The translations under genes and the position numbers were made by a program. Positions 24,166 to 32,189 of a stretch of 64,000 nt of DNA are shown piece by piece. The notes beneath the pieces are model-generated. The model made no database searches. It saw nothing but the letters and a program-made list of their open reading frames with translations, and had not been told where the DNA came from. Source of the DNA: Amycolatopsis coloradensis (GTDB lineage Bacteria > Actinomycetota > Actinomycetes > Mycobacteriales > Pseudonocardiaceae); NCBI RefSeq assembly GCF_001953865.1, contig NZ_MQUQ01000003.1, positions 385,917 to 449,916 on the forward strand, in the 5' to 3' direction. How positions within the stretch are numbered: the first letter of the stretch is position 1; each line of letters starts with the position of its first letter.

Positions 24166-25980
24166 TCAGCCGAGCATGAACTCGCGGGGTTCCAGCGCCC
24201 TTCCCACCACCCGGACGTCGCCGAGCCAGCCGTGGAACGCCTGCTCGACGATCGAGTCGTAGGCGTAGGCGCCGATCAGCCAAGACCCACCGGGATTCGC
24301 GATCCCCGCGGCCGCCGTCTTCGGATTACGCAATACCGGGCAGCCGTCGACGTAGAGCGTCGTCCGCCTGCCGTCGTTGACCGCGGCGACGTGGATCCAC
24401 TCCCGCAACGCCAGTTCGTGCCCCCAGCAGGTGGAGATCCCGTTCTGGTTCACCGGGAACACCGCCCACTGGAACGCCGCACCGTCCGAAAGGGACAGTG
24501 TCGCGGCGGGCTCATCGGGATCGTCGCCGGTCTTGCCTGCCTTGCCGCCGGAGCCCTGCCTGCCGAAAAGCGCGGCCCAGGAATGCTTGCCGTCCTTGAA
24601 ATCCTCGGGCAGCTTCACAAACGCCTCGACGGTGTAACCGCGTGAGAACGTCTCCGCGTTCATCGGCGCGGAGTCCGCCGTGCGCAGATACGCCCCGCGA
24701 GCCGGTTTCTTACCGCCGTCGAACCGGAGGCTCGACCTCGACGGCTGCCGCCCGGAGAACTCCCCGGAGTAGCGCAGCGCTTCGGCCGGGCTGCCGGGCA
24801 GGGTCACCCGGACCAGGTCGTTCCCCCGGCCGGACAGGTCTCGGACGCCGGAGACCGGTGCGCCGTCCCGCCCTTCGAACCGCCAATACGCGACGGTCCC
24901 GCGGATCAGCTGCCGTTCGGCCGGCCGCGCGGGCGGGACCGGGACCGGCGCGAAGCCGGCGAACCGGCGCTCGAAGTCGATCTCCATGCTGAAGTAGTCC
25001 ACCGGGCCGGTGCGTTCGATCTCCTGGCGTTGCAACTCGTTCAGCCGCGGCGCCTGATCGGCCAGCCACGGCGAGACCGTGCGGACGTCGATCACGTTCC
25101 GCGCCAGGTCGAACCGGTAGAGCCGGATCATCGCGCTGCCGCCGTAGTAGCGGTCCTGGTAGTTGGTGATGTGCAGGTGGACGTCGTTGCCCGCCTTGTT
25201 CCGCTTCACCGCGCGGCCCGGCGGCCAGTAGTGCCCGTTGAGGGTCAGGAAGATCTGATCGTTCCCGGCGATCAGCTCGTCCCACACCTTCTGCCCGAAC
25301 TCCGAGAGCTGCGCCTGCCCGGCCTCGTCGGACCAGACCAGTTCGTGGATGGTCAGGATCGCCGGGAGCCGCGGGTTCCGCGCGAGTATCGACCGCGCCC
25401 ACTCCAGCCCGCCCGCCGACGGCCGCCAGTCGAGCGCCAGCAGCAGCCACTCGCGGCCGCCCGCGCGGAACACGTGGTGGCTGTTGTAGCCGTCCGCGCT
25501 CGCACCGCGGAAGGTCCGTGAACCCCGTTGCCGCCGCGGGCCGAACGCGTCGAGGTACGGCGTGCGGCCGCGCTGGTCGTCGGTCGAGGACTCGATGTCG
25601 TGGTTGCCTGCCAGCGTGCTGTACGGGAACCGGCGCCGGTCGAGGTGCTGGAACGACCGGCTGATCTGGTCGAACTCGCCCGGCTGCCCGTTCTCGGTGA
25701 GGTCGCCGAGATGGGCCAGGAAGACGATGTTCTCGTCGCCACCGGTGACGTACCGCAGCGTGGCGTCCAGTGGCGCCGGGTCGCCGCGGTCGGCGTCGAA
25801 GAGGTACTGGGTGTCGGGCAGGACCGCGAGGGTGAAGCGGCCGTCTTCGGCGTCCGGGCCGTGGTGGCCGAAGGTCGCCGACGCGGCCGGGGCGCCGAGC
25901 GTCGGCAATGCGGAGACCGCCGCACCGGCGCCGAGCAGCCCGGCACCGCGCAGGAAGGTCCGTCTGGAGGAGTCGTTCAC
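24166..25980 (-). CDS. Tat-exported metallophosphoesterase with LamG domain
   Basis: The 604-residue protein opens with a twin-arginine signal, SRRTFLRGAG (Arg6-Arg7), and an Ala-rich core ending near residue 35. A calcineurin-like phosphoesterase domain follows (about 45-300) with VLPDTQ, HLGDLTENG, AGNHD and the late NGHYW motifs for two metals. The C-terminal 230 residues, after a Pro/Ala linker, form a LamG/concanavalin-like domain (YWRFEG and ARGAYLRTADS regions) likely to bind carbohydrate. Export in folded form fits a metalloenzyme. Substrate unknown. The same-strand helicase gene lies 176 nt downstream. Confidence 0.9.
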   Translation of the reverse strand: MNDSSRRTFLRGAGLLGAGAAVSALPTLGAPAASATFGHHGPDAEDGRFTLAVLPDTQYLFDADRGDPAPLDATLRYVTGGDENIVFLAHLGDLTENGQPGEFDQISRSFQHLDRRRFPYSTLAGNHDIESSTDDQRGRTPYLDAFGPRRQRGSRTFRGASADGYNSHHVFRAGGREWLLLALDWRPSAGGLEWARSILARNPRLPAILTIHELVWSDEAGQAQLSEFGQKVWDELIAGNDQIFLTLNGHYWPPGRAVKRNKAGNDVHLHITNYQDRYYGGSAMIRLYRFDLARNVIDVRTVSPWLADQAPRLNELQRQEIERTGPVDYFSMEIDFERRFAGFAPVPVPPARPAERQLIRGTVAYWRFEGRDGAPVSGVRDLSGRGNDLVRVTLPGSPAEALRYSGEFSGRQPSRSSLRFDGGKKPARGAYLRTADSAPMNAETFSRGYTVEAFVKLPEDFKDGKHSWAALFGRQGSGGKAGKTGDDPDEPAATLSLSDGAAFQWAVFPVNQNGISTCWGHELALREWIHVAAVNDGRRTTLYVDGCPVLRNPKTAAAGIANPGGSWLIGAYAYDSIVEQAFHGWLGDVRVVGRALEPREFMLG

Positions 25981-26048
25981 GGCCGCAACCTACGGTCGCG
26001 GAGGCAACGCGTCCCGAACCGCGGATGAACACTTGCCCCGCTCGGTAG

Positions 26049-26327
26049 CTTCGTCAGGTCGCGAAAGAAGGCGGCGGGCTCGTCACCGGCAGCGGCTTCC
26101 GGCGGCAGCCGATGGTCTATCGCGTGGAACGCACGCCGGACGGATACCGCGTGCCCGACCGGGAACTCGCGAAGGACGGCTCCGGCTACTCGCCTTCGGT
26201 CAAGGCGATGTTCTCGTGGGCCGGCGCCCGCCGGGTGATCCACGGCGCGAGCCCGGACGGCCCGGAAACCGGGTCACCCGCCGCGTTCGGCCTGCCGCGA
26301 GGCACACCCGGCCGCACCTGGCGCTAG
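26049..26327 (+). pseudogene. N-terminally truncated remnant of a larger gene
   Basis: After a TAG at 26046-26048 an open frame reads KEGGGLVTGSGFRRQPMVYR and continues to ARRVIHGASPDGPETGSP and TAG 26327, about 92 codons. The coding-type codon bias begins well before the only candidate starts (an ATG at 26112 with no ribosome site), so the sequence looks like the C-terminal end of a longer protein whose 5' part is gone. No family recognised. The convergent DUF6328 gene overlaps its stop by 4 nt. It may instead be a 71-residue gene starting at 26112. Confidence 0.5.
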
Positions 26328-26791
26328 TCGCCGTCCTCGCGGCCGATCCGCCGCGGCACGACGAACCACATGACCACGAACAGCACCGCGGTCACCACGC
26401 CGAGTAATGCCATCGAAACCGGGCCGAAGACGACCTTGGCGATGAGCGCGACCGTCGTGGTGATCGCGGCCGCGAGGCAGCCGAGTCCGATGAGGACGGA
26501 CCGGTTGCCGACGGTGAGGATCCGCTCACGGTTTCCGGTGCGGAACAACAACCTGTGCCACGCGGCGGGCGCCGTCAGCAGCACCGTCGAGCACACCGTG
26601 AGCAGAACCGCCGTCAGGTGCACGGCTTTCTCGAATCCGCTCGCCTCGTGGAACTCGTCGGTGAACACCACCGTCAGCAGGAATCCGAAGAGGATCTGGA
26701 CACCGGCCTGCGCGACCCGCAGCTCCTGGAGGAGCTCACTGACGTTGCGGGTCAGGCGTTCGTTCTTCGTCTCTCCGGTGTGCTCGACCAT
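26324..26791 (-). CDS. DUF6328 family membrane protein
   Basis: ATG 26791 gives a 155-residue protein beginning with a charged helix (ETKNERLTRNVSELLQELRV) followed by QAGVQILFGFLLTVVF, the signature of DUF6328, and four membrane segments in total, ending in basic residues. Function unknown. Its start overlaps the 3' end of the upstream EamA transporter gene by 56 nt on the same strand, so the two are co-transcribed and probably translationally coupled. Confidence 0.83.
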   Translation of the reverse strand: MVEHTGETKNERLTRNVSELLQELRVAQAGVQILFGFLLTVVFTDEFHEASGFEKAVHLTAVLLTVCSTVLLTAPAAWHRLLFRTGNRERILTVGNRSVLIGLGCLAAAITTTVALIAKVVFGPVSMALLGVVTAVLFVVMWFVVPRRIGREDGD

Positions 26792-27710
26792 GCGGCGGCT
26801 CCAAGACCATCGGTTGACGCCTGACCTTTTCATGCCAGCCGAGCGAGGTCACCGCGACGACCACGACGGCGAGGCCCAGCCACTGCGTTCCGGACAAATG
26901 CGCGTTCAGGAACGATACGCCGATAACGGCGGCGGTGACCGGAAAAGCCAGCTCCGCCAGCGTCGCCCTGGCGGCCGGGGTCGACCGGAGGCCAAGGTAG
27001 TACAGGCTCAACGCCAGCAAACCCGGTACCAGCGCGAGAAGTCCGAGTCCGAGCGCGTTGTCCCAGCCGACCGCGAATCCGCCGCCCTGTACCGCCACGA
27101 TGCCCGCCGCGACCGGGAGCCCGACCGTGAAACGCAGTGTGGTGACCTCTTTCGGCGCCAGTTCGGTGGAGAGCAACCGGCCGAGCACGGTGCCCGCCGC
27201 CCACAACGCGGCCGCGCCGATCGCCAGCAGCGCCGCCTTCGCCGCGGCGAGCTGGATGTTCAGCGGATCCTTGAACGCCAGCAGCCAGGCACCCAGCAGG
27301 GCGGGGATCGCGAAGAACGCGTATCCCGGGCGGACTCGTTCCTTGAGAACGAAGTACGCCGCGAGGACGGCGAACACCGGCTGAAGCTTCTGGAGCACCA
27401 ACGGTGTCACCGGATCGCCCAGTTTGAAGGCGGCGGTGAACATCGCCGTCGCCAGCGCGGACGAGCCACCGCCGATGGCGAGCACCGCCAGCCATTCCCG
27501 CGGACCGCACCGCCGCAGCGCGCGGAAGGCGCCGGGAACGAGAGGGCTCAGCACGAGCACCACGAGCAGGTGCTCCCAGAAGACGACGGTGGCCGCCGGG
27601 AGTGCCTCGGCGAGCGGGAGCCGCAGAAGGCCGTCGGTGCCCCAGAGCGCCGCGGCGACCGCGACGAGCCAGGTGCGATCCGGAGGGGTGGTGTTCACTT
27701 GACCTGCCAT
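26736..27710 (-). CDS. EamA/DMT-family transporter
   Basis: The 324-residue protein has about ten membrane segments in two EamA repeats (roughly 12-145 and 155-300), with the family glycine in WLVAVAAALWG at the start and LALSLYYLGLRSTPA in the second half. DMT exporters of this kind move amino acids or other metabolites; the substrate is not readable. The C-terminal 25 residues are hydrophilic and overlap the DUF6328 gene. It is divergent from the SodC-like gene across an AT-rich 126-nt spacer. Confidence 0.9.
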   Translation of the reverse strand: MAGQVNTTPPDRTWLVAVAAALWGTDGLLRLPLAEALPAATVVFWEHLLVVLVLSPLVPGAFRALRRCGPREWLAVLAIGGGSSALATAMFTAAFKLGDPVTPLVLQKLQPVFAVLAAYFVLKERVRPGYAFFAIPALLGAWLLAFKDPLNIQLAAAKAALLAIGAAALWAAGTVLGRLLSTELAPKEVTTLRFTVGLPVAAGIVAVQGGGFAVGWDNALGLGLLALVPGLLALSLYYLGLRSTPAARATLAELAFPVTAAVIGVSFLNAHLSGTQWLGLAVVVVAVTSLGWHEKVRRQPMVLEPPHGRAHRRDEERTPDPQRQ

Positions 27711-27836
27711 CCATGCCCCGCCAGCGCCCTCATGGACGTTATGGCCGGCGCTTATAGTTCCATTGGTTTGAAATTGCTACACCCGTTCGAGTGGTGGTGC
27801 TGGCGGGTCCGACTTGGATCAGGCTAGGCAGAGGAC

Positions 27837-28388
27837 ATGCGCCCCGTCCCCGTACTCGCCCTCGTCCTGTCCACCGCCGCCTTGGCCCTCACTTCCGGCG
27901 CCGGGCCGGCCACCGCCTCGCCCGAGTCCCGGGTCCACGTCATCACCGCCAAGAGCGGTCTCACGAGCTACAAACCCGAGCTGGCCCCGCCCGGTTCCCG
28001 CGCGCACGTCTTCGGGCTGACCTCGAAGGCCTTCGGCACCTCGACCGCGGTCCTCGTGACCGGCCTGTTGCCCAACCGTGGATACGGCGCCCACGCGCAC
28101 ACGAAACCGTGCGGTGCCACCGGAGATCTCGCCGGTCCGCACTACCAGAACATCGAAGACCCGGTGAAGCCGTCGGTGGATCCGGCCTACGCCAACCCCC
28201 GCAACGAGATCTGGCTGGACCTCACCACCGACGCCACCGGCCGCGGCGCCGCCGTGTCCAAAGTGGACTGGACGTTCACCACGCGGCGGGCGGGTTCGAT
28301 CGTGATCCACGAACACCACACCCACACCGACCCCGGCCACGCCGGGACCGCGGGTGCCAGGATCGCCTGTGTGACCGTCGATTTCTAG
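27837..28388 (+). CDS. Secreted SodC-like (Cu/Zn superoxide dismutase family) protein
   Basis: The 183-residue protein has a signal peptide (1-28, ending ATAS). The mature domain has SodC-like features: GAHAHTKPCG and AGPHYQN (His and Cys positions), then IVIHEHHT and a terminal AGTAGARIACV, with the two Cys able to form the fold's disulfide. The metal histidines are only partly in canonical spacing, so it may be a SodC homologue without dismutase activity. The AT-rich spacer upstream (around TTATAGTTCCATTGG) probably holds the promoter. Its stop overlaps the next gene's stop on the other strand. Confidence 0.82.
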   Translation: MRPVPVLALVLSTAALALTSGAGPATASPESRVHVITAKSGLTSYKPELAPPGSRAHVFGLTSKAFGTSTAVLVTGLLPNRGYGAHAHTKPCGATGDLAGPHYQNIEDPVKPSVDPAYANPRNEIWLDLTTDATGRGAAVSKVDWTFTTRRAGSIVIHEHHTHTDPGHAGTAGARIACVTVDF

Positions 28389-28786
28389 AAGCCCCAGGTG
28401 CGTTCCGGCCGGATCCTGATCCGGACGTTGTACTCCTTGTCGAACTTCGGGACGTCGTAGTCGATCGCCGGGTAATGCTCTTCGTACTTGGCGAGGAAAC
28501 CCGGCTGCTCCGAGGCGAGACCGTCCGGCAGGATCTCGGCCTTGCCGCCGATCACCAGGACCGAGCCGCCGTACTCGTCACTGTTGAAGTGAACGCTGAC
28601 TTCGGGGTTCGCTTCGAGGTGCCGGGTCTTGGCGGTGTCCGGACGGCTGAAGACGATGAGGTCTTCACCGTCGAGCACGAACCACACCGGGCGGGGAGAA
28701 GGCCTGCCCTTCGGGCTGATCGTGGTCAGCCAGGCGACCTTGTCCTTCGCGCGTACGGCAAGCCGCGGGTCGGGTTGATAGCTCAT
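28385..28786 (-). CDS. F420-dependent (PPOX class) oxidoreductase
   Basis: ATG 28786 gives a 133-residue split-barrel flavin/F420-binding protein of the PNPOx-like class, closest in pattern to the TIGR03667 group (Rv3369-like). The segments WLTTISPKGRPSPRPVWF and SRPDTAKTRHLEANPEVSVHF make up the cofactor-binding strands. Family members reduce substrates with F420H2; the substrate here is unknown. The gene is convergent with the SodC-like gene (4-nt overlap) and stands upstream-separated from the DUF2339 gene by 43 nt. Confidence 0.88.
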   Translation of the reverse strand: MSYQPDPRLAVRAKDKVAWLTTISPKGRPSPRPVWFVLDGEDLIVFSRPDTAKTRHLEANPEVSVHFNSDEYGGSVLVIGGKAEILPDGLASEQPGFLAKYEEHYPAIDYDVPKFDKEYNVRIRIRPERTWGF

Positions 28787-28829
28787 GAACCGAGCAACCA
28801 CGACCCGCGGCCTTTTCTTCCGGTCTTGG

Positions 28830-30764
28830 TCAGCGAGACGCGACGAGCTTGGCGTAGCGCGTCCCCGCGCCGAGCAGGACCAGCCCGGCGAGGAGGAAGG
28901 CGGCGACCCTGGCCAGGCCGTCGAGCGCGGCGAGGTCGAACAGGACCAGCTTCAGCACCGCCGCGCCGACCAGCACCAGGCCGATCACCCGCAGGCCGAC
29001 CACCGAGATGCCGCGGATGAGCAGCACGAGGGCGGCGACCGTCCAGGACACCGTGATCACCACGTGGCCGACCAGGAAGCCCGAGCGGCCGGGGACGGCC
29101 AGCAGCGACGCGCACAGCACCAGCGCGCCCGCGCCGTAGAGCGCGCAGACGCCGGCGAAGAGCCACGGCACCACGTTCTCCGACGCCGCCTTGAACAGCC
29201 CGAGCCGGTGCGCGACCCACGGAAGCGTGATCGAGACGGCCAGGATCGCGACGGCCACCAGCAGGGCGGCGGCGAGGTCGGCGTCCGGGCGGTTCCTGAT
29301 CAGGAAGAAGAGCGTCGGCGGAACGTCGAAGGCCAGCGCGATGATCCCGCCGATGACGGCGAAGCCCAGCCCGCCGAAGAGCGCCACGTGCTTCTTCGTC
29401 CACAACGCGACCAGCGCCAGCAGGACTCCTTCGCCGATCAGGATCGCCGAGCGAGCGGAGCCGTCGAAGAGGGTCATCGTCGTCTGAAGGGCCGCGAGAA
29501 GACCGGCGGCACCCGCGAGGTCACCCGTCCAGCCGTTGAGCCACTGACCGGCCGCCCACACCCCGAGCAGCACCAGCGCGACCGCCGCGGTGACGAGCAC
29601 GGCCTGCGTCTTCGGCAGGAACAACGCGGCGAGCAACGACGGCGCCGGTGCGACGGCGAGCAAGGCGAGCGCGGCGGCGTCACCGGGCCGTTTGATGGTG
29701 ACGATCAGGGCGAGCGTGACTCCGACGGCGCCCGCGGCCAGCGCGGCGGCGGTGTTGGCGGTGCTGCCGCCGAGGCCGGTGAACGCCGTGCTGAAGACCG
29801 ACGCGACCAGCGGCGGAATCCCCGCGGCGACCGCGACCGACGGCCACGACTGGCGCAACTGCACCGGCGTCGACGCCACCTGGACCACCAGCAGGAACGC
29901 GACCAGCTCGGGGGTGAACCCCTGCGTGATCAGCGGCGCGCAGACCACACAGCCGAGCACGACGGCCGTCGCGAGCAGCGACGACTTCCATCGCACGGCC
30001 AGCAGCAACCCGCCGACCGCGATCAGGAGTCCGATCGCGAGGCCGGCGTAGGCCGGGAGGTACTCGTACATCGTCGTCGCGGCGATGGCGTCGAGGTACA
30101 GCGTCCCGATCCCCGTCGCGGCGAGCGCGAACGCGCCCGTGCGGCCGGCCGGGGTGCGGTGCAGGCGCAGGCCGAGCCCGGCCAGCGTCAGGCCGAGGAC
30201 GGCGCCGCCGATCACCCGCGGCAACGGGCCGAACCAGCCGCGCTGGATGGCGAGCACGAGGAACAGCACGATGCCGAGGAGCGTGACCGCGCCGCCGACC
30301 CAGGCCAGCAGCCTGCTGCCCGCGCCTTCCTTGCTCAGCTTCTCGGCCAGCGTCACCTTCGGGACGGGCTGGTACGGGCGGTAGGGCTGCTGCGGCGGGT
30401 GGGGGTGCTGGTGCGGCTGCTGGTAGTGCTGGCGGTATTGCTGCTGGTACTGCTGCCATTGCTGCTGGGCCTGGGCCCGCGCTTGGGCTTGGGCGTACGT
30501 GGCTTGCTGGTAGTGGGCGTGCTGCGGGTACGGCTGCTGCGGAACCTGCGGCTGGGGCTGTTGCTGCTGGGGCTGCGGCTGCTCGGGCCGCGGCTGTTGC
30601 GGTGCGGCAGGTTGCTCTTGAGGTGCCTGCTCAGACGCCTCTTCGCGCGTCGGCTCCGCTCCGGACTGGACGGTCCGAAGCTCCGTACCGACCCGCGCGA
30701 GGCGGGCCCCAAGGTCGTCGATCTCCCCGGCGAGCCTGAGGAGCACATCCCCATCGGTGGTCAT
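28830..30764 (-). CDS. DUF2339 polytopic membrane protein
   Basis: From ATG 30764 the 644-residue protein begins with a coiled-coil (EIDDLGARLARVGTELR), then an unusual Gln/Pro/His/Tyr-rich low-complexity stretch of about 100 residues, followed by some 14-16 membrane helices characteristic of DUF2339. Function is unknown; DUF2339 proteins are large integral membrane proteins sometimes placed near envelope genes. The low-complexity arm should be cytoplasmic if the N-terminus is inside. ATG 30776 is an alternative start. It shares its strand with the F420-type oxidoreductase gene downstream. Confidence 0.86.
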   Translation of the reverse strand: MTTDGDVLLRLAGEIDDLGARLARVGTELRTVQSGAEPTREEASEQAPQEQPAAPQQPRPEQPQPQQQQPQPQVPQQPYPQHAHYQQATYAQAQARAQAQQQWQQYQQQYRQHYQQPHQHPHPPQQPYRPYQPVPKVTLAEKLSKEGAGSRLLAWVGGAVTLLGIVLFLVLAIQRGWFGPLPRVIGGAVLGLTLAGLGLRLHRTPAGRTGAFALAATGIGTLYLDAIAATTMYEYLPAYAGLAIGLLIAVGGLLLAVRWKSSLLATAVVLGCVVCAPLITQGFTPELVAFLLVVQVASTPVQLRQSWPSVAVAAGIPPLVASVFSTAFTGLGGSTANTAAALAAGAVGVTLALIVTIKRPGDAAALALLAVAPAPSLLAALFLPKTQAVLVTAAVALVLLGVWAAGQWLNGWTGDLAGAAGLLAALQTTMTLFDGSARSAILIGEGVLLALVALWTKKHVALFGGLGFAVIGGIIALAFDVPPTLFFLIRNRPDADLAAALLVAVAILAVSITLPWVAHRLGLFKAASENVVPWLFAGVCALYGAGALVLCASLLAVPGRSGFLVGHVVITVSWTVAALVLLIRGISVVGLRVIGLVLVGAAVLKLVLFDLAALDGLARVAAFLLAGLVLLGAGTRYAKLVASR

Positions 30765-30829
30765 GGCGAACAGCATGGATCCTGGAGGCCGCTCCCGGAT
30801 CCGTAGCACTACTCAATCGTGATGACGAT

Positions 30830-30979
30830 GTGGTCGCGACCTGCGAAATCATCGGTCGCCGACGGCCGCGGTTTCTCACGGGCGTGGCCGTCGCCAGCCG
30901 TTTGACCTACATCGACGGGACCCGTCTCAAGGGGACGATGTCTCGGACCGTGATCGCTCCTCGTGGTGAATCGGTCTGA
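30830..30979 (+). CDS. Possible small or remnant gene (49 codons)
   Basis: A plus-strand frame from GTG 30830 to TGA 30977-30979 keeps strong third-position GC and reads LTGVAVASRLTYIDGTRL in its middle. There is no clear ribosome site and no recognised family; coding-like bias also extends upstream of the GTG, so it may be the tail of a lost gene. The region otherwise contains only the upstream DNA of the DUF2339 gene. Confidence 0.25.
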   Translation: MVATCEIIGRRRPRFLTGVAVASRLTYIDGTRLKGTMSRTVIAPRGESV

Positions 30980-30997
30980 CCATCCTGTAGATCGGCG

Positions 30998-31765
30998 TTA
31001 CGAGGCCGGGCTCTTGGCCGCGTAGACGCGGAGCGCCCGCAGAAGATCCAGATACCGGAAGCCCGGCCAGTTGACGTCGCAGAAGTACAGCTGCGCCCCC
31101 TTCGCCTGCCAGAGGAGGAATCCGGAAAGGCGGACTTCGCCGCTGGTCCGGATGATCAGGTCCGGCTCCGGACTGCCCGCCGTGTAGAGATGGGCGGAAA
31201 GTGATTCCGCGGAAACGGTTTCCGCGATCTCCACAAGGGACTTGCCGTCCGCCGCTCCTTCGAGCACGAGGTCTCGGACGGCATCGACGATCTCCTCGCG
31301 GCTTCCATACCCGATGGCGAGGGTCAGCTCAGGCCCCGTCGCGCCGCGAGTGTCCTCTTCGGCCTGCTTCAACACTTCGGCTGTGGACGACGGCAGCATG
31401 TCCAAGCGCCCCACGGGAGCGATCCGCCAATTCGCGCCCGGAGCGGTCAGCCGCTCGCGGACGACGTCCTCGATCACCTGCATCAAGAAGGTCATCTCCG
31501 GCGACGCCCGCTTTGTCAGGTTGTCGACCGAGGCGAGGTACACCGTCACGTGTCCGATACCGAGGCCTTCGCACCACGTCATCAGCCGGGCGATGTGCTG
31601 GGCACCGTGCCGATGGCCTTCGCGGACGTCCTCGAAGCCCATCTGGCGAGCCCAGCGGCGGTTGCCGTCGATGATCACGCCGACATGCCGGGGCAGCGGG
31701 CCGCGGAGGAGGCGGGCGCGGAGTCTCCGCGTGTAGAGGTCGTTGATCCTGGCGCGGACGCTCAT
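30998..31765 (-). CDS. Short-chain cis-prenyltransferase (Z-isoprenyl diphosphate synthase)
   Basis: The 255-residue protein has the UPP synthase family motif IIDGNRRWAR (about 30-39, catalytic Asp) and the C-terminal LIIRTSGEVRLSGFLLWQ. The DGNRRWAR and RLSGFLLWQ forms are closer to M. tuberculosis Rv1086, which makes Z,E-farnesyl diphosphate, than to the long-chain Rv2361c, so a short-chain product is likely but not proven. It acts at the membrane interface on isopentenyl diphosphate; idi, the isomerase gene, lies 3 kb away. ATG 31765 is the start; an upstream in-frame extension has no homology. Confidence 0.88.
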   Translation of the reverse strand: MSVRARINDLYTRRLRARLLRGPLPRHVGVIIDGNRRWARQMGFEDVREGHRHGAQHIARLMTWCEGLGIGHVTVYLASVDNLTKRASPEMTFLMQVIEDVVRERLTAPGANWRIAPVGRLDMLPSSTAEVLKQAEEDTRGATGPELTLAIGYGSREEIVDAVRDLVLEGAADGKSLVEIAETVSAESLSAHLYTAGSPEPDLIIRTSGEVRLSGFLLWQAKGAQLYFCDVNWPGFRYLDLLRALRVYAAKSPAS

Positions 31766-31937
31766 GGCACCGAAGCTACCGAAATCGCAGCCTTTCCGTT
31801 GCGCGCCAGCAAGAGTCGGGAGATCTTCACGGTCACCCAGTCCGCACCCGGAGCTGTCCCGGCAACCGTGAGCAAGTCGGTCCAGCCCTCGTCGGCGGGC
31901 AACGACGCCGGGGTCTATTTTCGTCCGAAGAATTCGA

Positions 31938-32102
31938 GTGGGGAAATTCAACCTCCACTTCGCGAGCAAGTACATCTACCCGCTCGGCCGGGCTCTGACG
32001 GTCGAAGGCCGGGCAGCCAAGCTCGCCGAATGGCAAACCGACTCGCTTCCAGCCATGTTCGCGGGCAAACAGCGGAAGGACGGGTCTTCCGGGTCGACGT
32101 GA
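31938..32102 (+). CDS. Small frame-disrupted ORF in a 424-nt spacer (54 codons)
   Basis: Between the cis-prenyltransferase and dus genes, GTG 31938 opens a 54-codon frame with NLHFASKYIYPLGRALTVEG and LPAMFAGKQRKDG. Coding-like sequence then continues in the next frame (RVFRVDVIDAGATIRGKV) up to the dus start, which suggests a gene of about 90 codons broken by a frameshift near 32080. GGGGAAAT context offers no good ribosome site. No family recognised. The left part of the spacer (31766-31937) holds the prenyltransferase promoter region and nothing else I can identify. Confidence 0.3.
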   Translation: MGKFNLHFASKYIYPLGRALTVEGRAAKLAEWQTDSLPAMFAGKQRKDGSSGST

Positions 32103-32189
32103 TCGACGCCGGTGCCACGATTCGCGGCAAGGTCATCGTCTGGAACAAGGAGGCGACCCACCGACGAGTGACAGACACCACAGGCGACA

